From NCBI GenBank assembly GCA_030425645.1, contig JAUHZK010000001.1:310001-374000 (forward strand): a DNA stretch of 64,000 nt. Reading direction: 5' to 3'. Source of the DNA: Gammaproteobacteria bacterium. GTDB lineage: Bacteria > Pseudomonadota > Gammaproteobacteria > JAPPPA01. Made by a program: the position numbers and the translations under genes. The notes beneath the pieces are model-generated. The model made no database searches and was not told the origin of the DNA. It saw only the letters and a program-made list of their open reading frames with translations. Below are positions 25,119 through 34,077 of the stretch, piece after piece; within the stretch, counting starts at the first letter, position 1, and the number at the start of each line of letters is the position of its first letter.

Positions 25119-27323
25119 ATGAAGGCTGTCAAAAGAACGGCGTTATTCTTGGGTTTGCTGGCCTTAGCAGGGCCGCTGCAAGCCTTGGATTTTGAGTGGG
25201 GAGACCTCTCGGGAGGTTGGCACAATAAGTTGTCTATGGGTGCCACTTGGCGCATGGAGCCGATTGATTATGATTTGATTGGCAAGGTTAGCGTCCCCGG
25301 GCAGGAAAGCATCTGTGATGCCGACATTGCCGCTGGCCGACCGCTGGCAGGCTGCACCTTCAACCCTGTAGATTTGCGTAATGCGCGAGGCAGCTATTTT
25401 TTAAACGGCGACAACGGCAACCGTAGTTTTGAGAAAGGTGATTTGGTGGCGGCGGCGGCCAAATTGCGCAGTGAGCTTTTCTTGGAGTGGGGCGACTTTA
25501 GTCTCAGTGCCTTAGGTTTTGCGGTGTTTGATCCGGTCAACGACGATGCCTTAATCGTTAACACCAATAACTTTACTAACAATGGTTATCAGCCAGCAAC
25601 GGTGCCGCGTAGCCTTGAGTCTCGGCGTCAGCTGGGCTCTGAATTGGAGCTGGAGGCGGTCAATGTTAGTTGGGTAGGCGAATGGCTGAATCGAGACCTC
25701 TCGGTGACCGTCGGAAGCCAGCGCCTTGCCTGGGGCGAGTCGCTCACTATTGTTGCTCATAGCTTGAACAATATTAATCCGCCGGATTTGGTCAGAGTGA
25801 ATACGCCGGGCTTTGAGCCTGAGGAGCTGTTTGATCCGGTCGGTTTGGTGAATATTGGCATCGGCCTCACCGAAAACAGCAGCCTTGGATTGGTTTATCA
25901 GTATGACTGGCAGCCAGTGCGGACACCGCCGTTTGGGAGTTTTTTTAGTACCGTTGATGTGGTTGGCGCCGGGGCTGATTACTTGCTGCTGGGCTTAGGG
26001 AACAATCGAGAAGACCCACATAATTTAGGCGATCGTGGTTTCCAAGCGCCGATTGACGCCGCTGCTTACGGCCGCGGGTGTTTGTTTGATGACACCGACC
26101 CCAATGGCTCTAATAATCAAGGTGCCCACCGTGGCGACTTGAACAACCCGCTAGAGAGTCCGCTTGCGTTTACCGCTGGCCGCGCGGTTTGTCATGTGAA
26201 TGATTTAACGCCCAAAGAGAGTGGCCAGTTTGGCCTTAACTGGGGTTATTACGCTGAGTGGCTGAATGATACCCAGTTCAACCTTTACTACATGAATTAC
26301 CACAGCCGCTTCCCTCTACTGTCGCTTTACGCAACACAGGATCCACCGGCGGTAACGACGGCATTGCCGCCGGGTTTGTTGCCGCCCGGATTGCCGCTAC
26401 CGGATGTAGCGTCATTAACACGCGTACTGGGCGCATTAAAGGTAGTAGACACCATGCGTTACACCTTGGCCTATCCGGAAGATATAGAACTCTGGGGGCT
26501 GAGTTTTAATACCGTCGTGGGGGATTTGTCAGTCTCTGGTGAATTCGCTTATCGCCCCAATCAGCCATTACAAATATATGGTGTTGATCTCAACTTTTTT
26601 GGTTTGGCTAATGCCTTTGACAGCCTGCGCTGCGACGCTGGCCCCAGCCTAATTGAAGAGTATCGAAATGGCCCGCGTGGTGATGCCTGCGATTCGCCAC
26701 CACCCGCCGCTGGTGAATTTATTCCCGGCTGGGAGCGGCATCAGGTGGCGCAAGGGGTGCTGGGAATTATTAATGCCGAAAGCAATAACCCATTCGGTGC
26801 CGACCGTTGGCTGCAGGTGTTAGAAATTGGTTTTACCAAAGTCATAGATATGCCGGCGGCGGATGAGTACCGCTTGCAGGGTGTGGGCCAACAAACGCAC
26901 CCAAGCATTGGCCGTGACGAGGTTGACGCGGACGGTAATGGCGCCCGCGATGTGGCCGCAGGTGGTACCAACCTAGGTTTGGATATTGATGTGATAGCGA
27001 TGCAGAATCCAACGCGCCAGCGCGGCGGTTTTCCGACCGCCTTTAGCTGGGGTTATCACCTGATTAACGTCTTGGAGTACAAGAATCTGTTCTGGGGTGT
27101 AAACACTCAGGCAGTGATGGTTTGGTTCCATGATGTGAATGGTTACTCGCCCGGCCCAGGGCAAAACTTTGTCAAAGGCCGTAAGCGCGCAACTCTGTTG
27201 GGCCGTTTTGATTATGGCAACTGGGGCGCCAGTGCCGGCTATACCTGGCGCTTTGGCGGTGGTGAATTTAATGACGTTCGTGACCGCGACGTGCTCAGCT
27301 TTAGTATGAGTTACCGCTTTTAA
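25119..27323 (+). CDS. DUF1302 family outer-membrane protein
   Basis: 734 aa. A Sec signal ends at PLQALDFEWGDLSG. The pattern GWHNKLSMGATWRME near residue 35, GSQRLAWGES near 200 and FNLYYMNYHSRFPLLS in the middle is that of DUF1302 proteins, and the C-terminus LSFSMSYRF ends in Phe as outer-membrane barrels do. Members are often found with lipid, sterol or hydrocarbon degradation genes, commonly beside a DUF1329 gene, which is absent here. A transport or porin-like role is plausible. The start is supported by GGGAG. It is divergent from the nitroreductase gene. Confidence 0.87.
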   Translation: MKAVKRTALFLGLLALAGPLQALDFEWGDLSGGWHNKLSMGATWRMEPIDYDLIGKVSVPGQESICDADIAAGRPLAGCTFNPVDLRNARGSYFLNGDNGNRSFEKGDLVAAAAKLRSELFLEWGDFSLSALGFAVFDPVNDDALIVNTNNFTNNGYQPATVPRSLESRRQLGSELELEAVNVSWVGEWLNRDLSVTVGSQRLAWGESLTIVAHSLNNINPPDLVRVNTPGFEPEELFDPVGLVNIGIGLTENSSLGLVYQYDWQPVRTPPFGSFFSTVDVVGAGADYLLLGLGNNREDPHNLGDRGFQAPIDAAAYGRGCLFDDTDPNGSNNQGAHRGDLNNPLESPLAFTAGRAVCHVNDLTPKESGQFGLNWGYYAEWLNDTQFNLYYMNYHSRFPLLSLYATQDPPAVTTALPPGLLPPGLPLPDVASLTRVLGALKVVDTMRYTLAYPEDIELWGLSFNTVVGDLSVSGEFAYRPNQPLQIYGVDLNFFGLANAFDSLRCDAGPSLIEEYRNGPRGDACDSPPPAAGEFIPGWERHQVAQGVLGIINAESNNPFGADRWLQVLEIGFTKVIDMPAADEYRLQGVGQQTHPSIGRDEVDADGNGARDVAAGGTNLGLDIDVIAMQNPTRQRGGFPTAFSWGYHLINVLEYKNLFWGVNTQAVMVWFHDVNGYSPGPGQNFVKGRKRATLLGRFDYGNWGASAGYTWRFGGGEFNDVRDRDVLSFSMSYRF

Positions 27324-27410
27324 ATCCGTGCCTTCTCTTTTCTGGAGTGAGGGCTGTAAAGCGTTTCCGATAGTCGCTAAAGTAGCGCGCAGTGATTTTA
27401 GGAAACCTTT

Positions 27411-28304
27411 ATGAGTATTCGTGGCTGGCTGGTTCGTAACACCGTAATTCGCTTTTTTGGCTGGGCGACTAACTACAAGCGCCCAATTGAAACGCAGCGC
27501 CGCAATATGCACTGGTTTGGCAAGCTTTCGCCACCGCCACGTTCTACCCAGATTGAAGAGCGGGTCTGTAACGGCGTGACTTGCACGCTGATTCGCGCAA
27601 AAGGTGTGGCTGAAAACGCGCCTTTGTTTTTGTATTTCCACGGCGGCGGCTATGTGATCGGGTCGCCTTACACCTATCGTGATTTCGGCAGCCAAATTAG
27701 CCGCGCCTTAGGTATGCGGGTATTGATGCCGGATTATCGTTTGGCGCCGGAACATCCTTATCCCGCGGGTATTGATGATGCCTATAGCGCGTGGCAGTGG
27801 ATTTTGCAGCAGGGCCAAGCTGCAGCCGGCACGCTGATTGCGGGTGATTCGGCGGGTGCTGGTATGGCCGCCGCCTTGATGATGCGCATTAAAGCCAAGG
27901 CCGAAACTCAACCGGCTAAAGCGTGGTTGATCTCGCCGTTTTGCGATTTAACCTTTAGCGGGGCCAGCTATCAAACTCACGTTAAGCGTGATGTTGAACT
28001 TTCACCAGAGATCCTCAAGCAGTGGGGTAATGCCTTTGTTACTGCCGACAAGTTAGCGGCTTCCCCAGAGCTGAATCCTTGCACCGAAGACCTTAGTGGT
28101 TGGCCGCCTATCTGCATTCAAGTAGGTAGTGAGGAAGTGTTGTTAGATGACAGCCGCATGTTGCGCGATAACGCTGCTAAATATGACCTCGACTGTGACT
28201 ACAGCGAGTGGCAAGGGATGTGGCACGTGTTTCAGCCGTACGGCAAATTTGCACCGGAGCCAAAACAGGCATTTAATGCAGCGATGGCGTTTTTGAAGGG
28301 ATAA
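27411..28304 (+). CDS. Alpha/beta hydrolase, hormone-sensitive-lipase-type esterase
   Basis: 297 aa. The HSL-family oxyanion motif HGGGYVIGS lies near residue 76, the nucleophile in AGDSAGAG near 145, the acid in the EEVLLDDS region near 245 and the His in GMWHVFQPYG near 272. The middle DYRLAPEHPYPAGIDDA is also diagnostic. No signal peptide, so cytosolic. It probably cleaves short-chain or lipid esters. A 4-base gap to the next membrane-protein gene suggests cotranscription. Confidence 0.92.
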   Translation: MSIRGWLVRNTVIRFFGWATNYKRPIETQRRNMHWFGKLSPPPRSTQIEERVCNGVTCTLIRAKGVAENAPLFLYFHGGGYVIGSPYTYRDFGSQISRALGMRVLMPDYRLAPEHPYPAGIDDAYSAWQWILQQGQAAAGTLIAGDSAGAGMAAALMMRIKAKAETQPAKAWLISPFCDLTFSGASYQTHVKRDVELSPEILKQWGNAFVTADKLAASPELNPCTEDLSGWPPICIQVGSEEVLLDDSRMLRDNAAKYDLDCDYSEWQGMWHVFQPYGKFAPEPKQAFNAAMAFLKG

Positions 28305-28308
28305 CACG

Positions 28309-28743
28309 ATGAGAAATGTGGACGTGGATATATTGAATTCGACGGAGCTGCTTGAAGCGCTTTGGAAAGCTGATCAGGTGGCGCAAAGCTTTATTCTGAG
28401 TTCGCCACAATGGGTGCAGTACTGGATATTGTTTATGACTGTGGTGCTGGTGCCTAGCTTTGTGATTGGCCTGTTTAAACGTGAGGCTCGCTGGGTTGCT
28501 GTGGCGGTGTTCTATTCAACGGTGGTGACGCCGTGGTTAATCGCTTTGGCTGGCCCATCTAAAGTTTGGGGGGTAACGCATTTAACCTTCTGGCCGTTAG
28601 CCTTGGCGGTAATTATTCCCAAGTTAATTCGTGAGCCGATTCAGGGCTGGTACAACCGCTATCTGGCGTTAGTGGCAGCAACCATGACGGTGTCGTTGGT
28701 GTTTGATGCTTGGGACGTTTATCAATTCTTTACCGCAGGGTAA
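28309..28743 (+). CDS. Four-helix membrane protein of unknown function
   Basis: 144 aa with four hydrophobic segments (about residues 40-60, 65-85, 88-110 and 118-138). Distinctive short runs are WVQYWILFMTVVLVPSFVIG and WGVTHLTFWPLALAVIIPKL. I recognise no family. It follows the esterase gene by 4 bases and ends before a perfect hairpin, so it is the last gene of that unit. Confidence 0.7.
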   Translation: MRNVDVDILNSTELLEALWKADQVAQSFILSSPQWVQYWILFMTVVLVPSFVIGLFKREARWVAVAVFYSTVVTPWLIALAGPSKVWGVTHLTFWPLALAVIIPKLIREPIQGWYNRYLALVAATMTVSLVFDAWDVYQFFTAG

Positions 28744-28769
28744 CGACGTCCGCTTAGGAAACTTTAGTT

Positions 28770-28800
28770 ACGGCCGCTAGTCATAGCGGCCGTATTTATT
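28770..28800 (+). terminator. Rho-independent terminator
   Basis: Perfect 10-bp stem ACGGCCGCTA/TAGCGGCCGT with a 4-base loop, followed by ATTTATTT. It ends the esterase/membrane-protein unit. Confidence 0.8.
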
Positions 28801-28812
28801 TGGACAAAGCCC

Positions 28813-30957
28813 ATGTCTCGTTCACGCTTAATTCTACTTGCTGTTATCGCTGCTGCCGTCGCCGCCTTTTTTAGCTTCGACCTAGGTCAGTACCTATCGC
28901 TAGATTATTTCAAATCTCAACAGCAGGCCTTTTCCGACTACTACCAAAGTAATCCGGCTTTAGCGCTCGGTGCCTTCTTTGTGGTTTACGTTGCCGTAAC
29001 CGCGTTATCGCTGCCCGGTGCCGCGTTAATGACCTTATTGGCGGGTGCCTTATTTGGCGTCATGACCGGCACGATCTTGGTGTCGTTCGCGTCCACCATC
29101 GGTGCAAGTTTGGCGTTCTTAGCGGCGCGCTTCTTATTGCGTGATAGCGTGCAGAAAAAGTTTGGCAGTCGTTTAAAAGCGATTAACGAGGGCATTGAGC
29201 GTGACGGTGCTTTCTATCTGTTTACCTTGCGCCTAGTGCCAGCGTTTCCGTTTTTTATGGTGAATATGTTGATGGGCCTAACGCCAATCAAGCTGCCCAC
29301 TTATTTCATTGTTAGCCAAATCGGCATGTTGGCCGGTACTGTTGTGTTCGTAAATGCCGGCACTCAGTTAGCGCAGCTAGACTCGCTCAGCGGCATTATC
29401 TCGCCACAGTTACTGGGTTCGTTTGCCTTATTGGGCGTGTTTCCGTTGGTAGCTAAAAAGTTTGTCGAGCGGGTGCAGGCGAGCAAGGTTTATAAAGGCT
29501 ACCGCAAGCCAAAATCATTCGACCGCAACTTAATTGTGATTGGTGCCGGTGCTGGTGGTTTGGTCACCAGCTATATCGCCGCGGCAGTAAAAGCCAAGGT
29601 CACCTTGATTGAAAAGAACGCCATGGGCGGCGACTGTTTAAACACGGGCTGTGTGCCGTCCAAAGCCTTGATCCGTTCAGCCAAAGCTGTGCATCAGGCG
29701 CAAAACGCTGACAAATACGGCCTGCAGCCAATGCAGCCGGAGTTCGAATTCGGCACGGTGATGGATCGTGTGCATGAGGTGGTTAAAGCCATCGAGCCAC
29801 ATGATTCGGTTGAGCGCTACACCGACCTAGGGGTGGAATGTTTGCAAGGCACTGCCAAGCTGATTTCGCCTTGGGAAGTTGAGGTCCAATTAAACGACGG
29901 CAAGATGCAAACGCTGTCTGCACGAAATATCGTTGTTGCCACTGGCGCGCGCCCATTTGTGCCGCCAATTCCCGGTTTGGAGCAGGTCGAATACCTGACT
30001 TCGGATAATGTTTGGAACCTACGCGAAAAACCAAAACGCTTAGTCGTCTTAGGTGGCGGCCCGATTGGTTGCGAGTTAACGCAAACCTTTAATCGTTTGG
30101 GTAGCCAAGTGACGCAGGTGGAAATGCTGCCGCGTTTGATGTTGCGCGAAGACCCAGAAATATCTGAATTGGTCATGGAGAAATTCCGCAACGAGGGCGT
30201 TGATGTTCGGGTTGGTACGCAGGCCAAAGAGGTACGCGTTAACAACGGTGTCAAAACGCTAGTCTGCCAAGCCGGCGACGACGTGGTGGAAATTGAGTTT
30301 GATGAAATTTTGGTGACCGTCGGTCGCCAAGCGCGCCTGGAAGGTTTTGGTTTGGAAGAGTTAGGTGTTCGCACCGAACGTACCGTGGTGGTGGACGATT
30401 TCCTGCGTACTAATTTCCCCAATATCTTTGCCTGTGGTGATGTTGCTGGGCCTTACCAATTTACCCATACCGCTGCGCATCAGGCTTGGTACGCTGCTGT
30501 GAATGCCTTGTTTGGTCAGTTTAAGAAATTCCGCGCAGACTATTCGGTGATTCCTTGGGCGACGTTTACTGACCCCGAGGTCGCACGGGTGGGTCTTAAC
30601 GAGCAAGACGCCAAAGAGCAGGGCGTCGACTACGAAGTCACCACCTACGGTATTGATGATCTCGACCGCGCCATTGCCGATGGCAGTGCTCATGGTCTGG
30701 TGAAGGTATTAACCGTGCCGGGCAAAGACAAAATTTTGGGTGTCACCATTGCTGGTGAGCACGCCGGAGATTTAATTGCAGAATATGTTTTAGCCATGCG
30801 TCATGGGCTGGGTTTGAACAAGATTCTCGGCACCATCCACAGTTATCCTACCTTCGCTGAAGCCAATAAATACGCTGCGGGCGAATGGAAAAAAGCCCAT
30901 GCGCCTGAGGGTGTTCTCAAATTGCTGGAGAAATATCACGCTTGGCGCCGGGGTTAG
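28813..30957 (+). CDS. VTT/DedA (TVP38-like) membrane domain fused to pyridine nucleotide-disulfide oxidoreductase
   Basis: 714 aa. Residues about 1-225 form a TVP38/TMEM64 (VTT) membrane domain with the signatures ALSLPGAALMTLLAGALFG, FLAARFLLRD and LRLVPAFPFFMVNMLMG. From about 235 a full flavin disulfide reductase follows: FAD-binding VIGAGAGGLVTSYIAA, redox pair GGDCLNTGCVPSKAL, NAD(P)-binding VVLGGGPIGCELTQTF, second FAD site NIFACGDVAGPYQFTH, and the dimer domain with TIHSYPTFAEANKYAAG. The reductase half resembles mercuric reductase but lacks a visible heavy-metal domain or C-terminal Cys pair. This fusion is known from other bacteria; its substrate is not. Confidence 0.9.
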   Translation: MSRSRLILLAVIAAAVAAFFSFDLGQYLSLDYFKSQQQAFSDYYQSNPALALGAFFVVYVAVTALSLPGAALMTLLAGALFGVMTGTILVSFASTIGASLAFLAARFLLRDSVQKKFGSRLKAINEGIERDGAFYLFTLRLVPAFPFFMVNMLMGLTPIKLPTYFIVSQIGMLAGTVVFVNAGTQLAQLDSLSGIISPQLLGSFALLGVFPLVAKKFVERVQASKVYKGYRKPKSFDRNLIVIGAGAGGLVTSYIAAAVKAKVTLIEKNAMGGDCLNTGCVPSKALIRSAKAVHQAQNADKYGLQPMQPEFEFGTVMDRVHEVVKAIEPHDSVERYTDLGVECLQGTAKLISPWEVEVQLNDGKMQTLSARNIVVATGARPFVPPIPGLEQVEYLTSDNVWNLREKPKRLVVLGGGPIGCELTQTFNRLGSQVTQVEMLPRLMLREDPEISELVMEKFRNEGVDVRVGTQAKEVRVNNGVKTLVCQAGDDVVEIEFDEILVTVGRQARLEGFGLEELGVRTERTVVVDDFLRTNFPNIFACGDVAGPYQFTHTAAHQAWYAAVNALFGQFKKFRADYSVIPWATFTDPEVARVGLNEQDAKEQGVDYEVTTYGIDDLDRAIADGSAHGLVKVLTVPGKDKILGVTIAGEHAGDLIAEYVLAMRHGLGLNKILGTIHSYPTFAEANKYAAGEWKKAHAPEGVLKLLEKYHAWRRG

Positions 30958-30966
30958 GCCTAGATT

Positions 30967-31050
30967 AGGTTTGCCGATAGGTTTGCCCATGGGGTTGCTC
31001 ATGGGTTTGCTCATGGGTTTGCTCATGGGTTTGCTCATGGGTTTGCCGAG
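30967..31050. repeat. 12-bp tandem repeat (seven units)
   Basis: Seven head-to-tail 12-base units. Three are exact GGGTTTGCTCAT; the outer ones differ by one to four bases (AGGTTTGCCGAT, AGGTTTGCCCAT, GGGGTTGCTCAT, GGGTTTGCCGAG). It begins 10 bases after the oxidoreductase stop. The ORFs reading (MGLL)n or (MSKP)n across it are repeat artefacts. Confidence 0.92.
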
Positions 31051-31130
31051 GCGCCGCGGCTGTTGGGTCACTACCGTTTAGCGGCGTTCGTCAGTAGACT
31101 GGCTTCCAGAATAAAAACTAGGAGGCCAGC

Positions 31131-33098
31131 ATGAAACATTATTTTTTACCTCTCGGGCTGCTACTCAGCGCCTGTGGTAGTAGTCAGTTGGCGTTGGAAG
31201 AAGGTGCTGATGAGCACGGTTTTACAGCGCCAACCGAACACACTATTCGTGCTAATCAAGCCGTAGCCGACAAGCTGCCGATTGCCGATCAAGCCGATTT
31301 TGAAGATGCCAAGCGCGGCTTAATCGCCTCACCAGAATCATTAGTGGTAAAGCGTGGTGATGAAACGGTTTGGGATCATGATGCCTTCCAGTTTGTCGAA
31401 AATGTCGAAGCGCCGGCCTCGGTAAACCCTAGCCTTTGGCGTCAGGCGCAGCTCAATCACAAAGCCGGGCTTTACAAAGTCACCGATGGTATTTACCAAC
31501 TACGTGCGTTTGACCTAGCCAACCTGTCGATTATTGAAGGTGATAGCGGTTGGATTGTGGTTGACCCGCTAACCAGTAAAGAAACCGCCGCCGCCGCGAT
31601 TGATTTTGCTCGCCTACATTTAGGTGAGAAGCCGGTGACTGCAATTTTATTTACCCATAGCCATATCGACCACTTTGGTGGTGTGGATGGCGTGCTGCAG
31701 TACGCGACCGACGATGTGCGCATTATTGCGCCGATTGGGTTTATGGAAGAAGCCACCAGTGAAAACGTCATGGCTGGCATTCCCATGCAGCGCCGGGCTG
31801 GTTTTATGTATGGCCGTCACCTGCCGCGTAGCGAGCGCGGTCATGTTGATACCGGCTTGGGTAAAGAACCGCCATTTGTGGGCAGTATTGGTATTGCCGA
31901 GCCGAGTGACTTAGTTACTGAAACCGGCCAAACCATGGTGGTAGATGGTGTCGAGATTGTCTTCCAAAATGCGCCCGGTTCTGAAGCGCCAGCTGAGTTC
32001 ACCTTCTACCTGCCGGAGCACAAAACCTATTGCGGCGGCGAAGTGGTGTCGCGCAATATGCATAACCTCTACACCTTGCGTGGAGCTAAAGTGCGTGATG
32101 CCTTGAAGTGGGCCGCGTACATCGACGAAGCCACGCATTTGTTTGGTGACGCCGAGGTCTATTTCGGTACTCACCACTGGCCGTTATGGGGCAATGAAAA
32201 TATTCGTGACTTCATGATCGCGCAGCGCGATATGTACAAATACATTCACGACCAAACCATGCGTATGGCCACTTGGGGTGCGACACCGAATGAAATCGCC
32301 AGCAGCATCGAGATGCCAGAGACGTTGCAGAAACGCTTTGCTAGCCGTGGTTATTACGGCACGCCAATGCATAACAGCAAGGCCGTGTACCAAGGCTACT
32401 TTGGCTGGTATGACGGCAACCCTGCGAATCTACACCCGTTGCCAGAAGCCGACGCCGGTAAGAAGTTTGTGGACTATATGGGCGGCGCGGACGCCATTTT
32501 GGACAAAGCCCAAGCGGACTTTGATGATGGTGAATATCGCTGGGTCGCGCAGGTGTTAAATAAGCTGGTATTTGCCGAGCCGGGTAATAAAGCCGCCAAG
32601 GCGCTGCTCGCTAAGACTTACGATCAACTGGGCTATCAGGCTGAATCCGGCCCTTGGCGTGATGTCTACTTGTCCGCCGCTTATGAGCTACGTCATGGCA
32701 CCACTACCGAGGGTGTTGATATGAGCAACGCCATTGATCTTATGCGCGCCATTCCGCGCGACAAATTCTTTGAATCGATGGCGGCACGTTTAGACCCGGA
32801 GAAAATAGATGGCAAAGACACCAAAGTCGTATTTACCTTTACCGATCTAGGTGAAAGCTACACCTTATGGTTGAGCAACAATGTGCTGCATCACAAAACT
32901 GGCAAAGACGATGATGCCGATGCTGAGTTAGCGCTGACGCATAACTTGTTCCTAAAAATGGCGACAGGTGAGGCCGGCTTAAAAGACACCTTGTTTGGTG
33001 ACGAGCTGCAGTTGAGTGGTAGTCGTCTGAAATTGCTGGGCTTGATGACTGCGATTGATAAGCCAGATGGGACTTATGCTTTGGTAACGCCGGAGTAG
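31131..33098 (+). CDS. Alkylsulfatase, SdsA-like metallo-beta-lactamase fold, lipoprotein signal
   Basis: 655 aa, the usual length for SdsA-type linear alkylsulfatases. The signal ends in lipobox LSAC at about residue 15, and AGGAGG precedes the ATG by 5 bases. The zinc-binding motif THSHIDHFGGVDG lies near residue 175, with later metal ligands in the GSEAPAEFTFY and FGTHHWPLWGN regions. An alkylsulfatase dimerisation domain (AQVLNKLVFAEPGNKAAKALLAKTYDQLG) and a C-terminal SCP2-like domain complete the family layout. It hydrolyses primary alkyl sulfates such as dodecyl sulfate to alcohol and sulfate, presumably at the envelope. It is the last host gene before the prophage. Confidence 0.92.
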   Translation: MKHYFLPLGLLLSACGSSQLALEEGADEHGFTAPTEHTIRANQAVADKLPIADQADFEDAKRGLIASPESLVVKRGDETVWDHDAFQFVENVEAPASVNPSLWRQAQLNHKAGLYKVTDGIYQLRAFDLANLSIIEGDSGWIVVDPLTSKETAAAAIDFARLHLGEKPVTAILFTHSHIDHFGGVDGVLQYATDDVRIIAPIGFMEEATSENVMAGIPMQRRAGFMYGRHLPRSERGHVDTGLGKEPPFVGSIGIAEPSDLVTETGQTMVVDGVEIVFQNAPGSEAPAEFTFYLPEHKTYCGGEVVSRNMHNLYTLRGAKVRDALKWAAYIDEATHLFGDAEVYFGTHHWPLWGNENIRDFMIAQRDMYKYIHDQTMRMATWGATPNEIASSIEMPETLQKRFASRGYYGTPMHNSKAVYQGYFGWYDGNPANLHPLPEADAGKKFVDYMGGADAILDKAQADFDDGEYRWVAQVLNKLVFAEPGNKAAKALLAKTYDQLGYQAESGPWRDVYLSAAYELRHGTTTEGVDMSNAIDLMRAIPRDKFFESMAARLDPEKIDGKDTKVVFTFTDLGESYTLWLSNNVLHHKTGKDDDADAELALTHNLFLKMATGEAGLKDTLFGDELQLSGSRLKLLGLMTAIDKPDGTYALVTPE

Positions 33099-33116
33099 TT
33101 GTGGCTTTGGCGGGCG

Positions 33117-33365
33117 TCGTTTTCGGCCTTTAGAGGCTTTCGTACGCTTTCGGGTGGTTTGCAAGTGCGGGCCGAGTGACTTTTCTTTGCGTCGCCAAAG
33201 AAAAGTAACCAAAAGAAAGGCGATCCCACCATGCGGCCGCTATCGCGGTTCCCTGCGCTACTCGCCAAATCGAGCGCCTGCGGGAACTCACTCCGCTAGC
33301 GCTCCGTTCAAACAGGCCGCAGGCTCAATCTCGATTTGACTCCGTTGCTCGGCCGCATAGAAGGG
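33117..33365 (+). repeat. Dispersed repeat, copy 2
   Basis: About 249 bases nearly identical to 9908-10158, starting at CGTTTTCGGCCTTT and ending TCGGCCGCATAGAAGGG. It includes the same ACTTTTCTTTG/CAAAGAAAAGT hairpin. Identity with copy 1 stops at the GGG of 33363-33365; the next bases TGTAATCGCGCG have no counterpart in copy 1. The small ORFs 32979-33212, 33074-33268 and 33154-33339 lie in it and are not genes. Confidence 0.88.
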
Positions 33366-33386
33366 TGTAATCGCGCGAATGGAGTG
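33366..33386. other. Candidate prophage right end (TG terminus)
   Basis: TGTAATCGCGCGAATGGAG starts exactly where copy 2 of the host repeat stops matching copy 1. Mu-family ends begin 5'-TG and are flanked by a 5-bp target duplication, which would be AAGGG (33361-33365) here. The other end is outside the window, so this is unconfirmed. Confidence 0.35.
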
Positions 33387-33494
33387 AGGGCGCGGCGCAG
33401 TTGGTTTGATGGTTGTTTTTGGGGTTAAAAAGCGGGTTTATAGGGTCTTAAAGGGTGATTCAACGTGGGGAGTTGATGGGCTGGGGTTTTGGGC

Positions 33495-33523
33495 GCCCCG
33501 CAGCGTGGGGTTTTCTGCGGGGC
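33495..33523 (-). terminator. Hairpin after the last tail gene
   Basis: GCCCCGCAG/CTGCGGGGC, a perfect 9-bp stem with an 11-base loop, lies 9 bases past the stop of the terminal fiber gene. There is no T run on the minus strand, so it may be a stabilising hairpin rather than an intrinsic terminator. Confidence 0.5.
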
Positions 33524-33531
33524 ACAATTGG

Positions 33532-34074
33532 TTAGATGTAGCCGACAACCTGCAGTTCGAGGTTCGGGCCTTCAGCTCGATATTGGAAGCTTGTGCCGTT
33601 TAGTTCGATCATTGAAAGCGAACGCACGCCAACAATATCACCGTCGCCATTAGCAACCATGCTTATCTGTTTCTGCTCTGGACGGCCGCTTTTTGCTCTA
33701 AAGATAAATGATGACTCAACGTCGGCGGTGTAGACGAAAGGCACCAGCAAAACGACGCTAGGGGTAGCGCCTGCCGGGATCATGGTGCTGATGTTAACGG
33801 TTTTCCATGAGCCGGTTGAAACCGCCACATCTTGAGGCTGGATAAACTTAGGTACCGCAGCGGTGGCAATAGCGCTGAATACAGCTTGTTCCAGCTGGTT
33901 TAGGTCGCTTGCGTTAGGGATTAATCCTCTGCGCTCGATAAAGCCGACAATCTCTTCTTGTATAGCGTTTCTGTCTTGCTCATCTAAGGTCGTGCCGGGC
34001 TTCGAGCCCTGACGGTTTTGATACATTCGCTTGTCATCAACCACTACATGGTTTTCAGCCTGTGTTCTATCCAT
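33532..34074 (-). CDS. Putative prophage tail fiber / terminal tail protein
   Basis: 180 aa, the last gene of the tail operon and at the usual place of Mu fiber genes. The N-terminal half contains the stretch KPGTTLDEQDRNAIQEEIVGFI and DLNQLEQAVFSAI, commonly seen at the start of phage tail fibers. The C-terminal half is beta-rich (STGSWKTVNISTMIPAGAT). No receptor-binding domain is recognised, and it is short for a complete fiber. No chaperone-type fiber assembly gene follows; the larger fiber lies elsewhere (46855). Confidence 0.6.
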   Translation of the reverse strand: MDRTQAENHVVVDDKRMYQNRQGSKPGTTLDEQDRNAIQEEIVGFIERRGLIPNASDLNQLEQAVFSAIATAAVPKFIQPQDVAVSTGSWKTVNISTMIPAGATPSVVLLVPFVYTADVESSFIFRAKSGRPEQKQISMVANGDGDIVGVRSLSMIELNGTSFQYRAEGPNLELQVVGYI

Positions 34075-34077
34075 TAT

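Noticed and set aside
30790-31081. ORFs 30790-31071 (minus) and 30899-31081 (plus) with MSKP or MGLL repeats
   Set aside because: They are translations of the 12-bp tandem repeat with no start signals. The repeat also has no spacers, so it is not a CRISPR array.
32979-33339. ORFs 32979-33212, 33074-33268 and 33154-33339
   Set aside because: They are in copy 2 of the repeat or antisense to the alkylsulfatase gene end; artefacts of the repeat.
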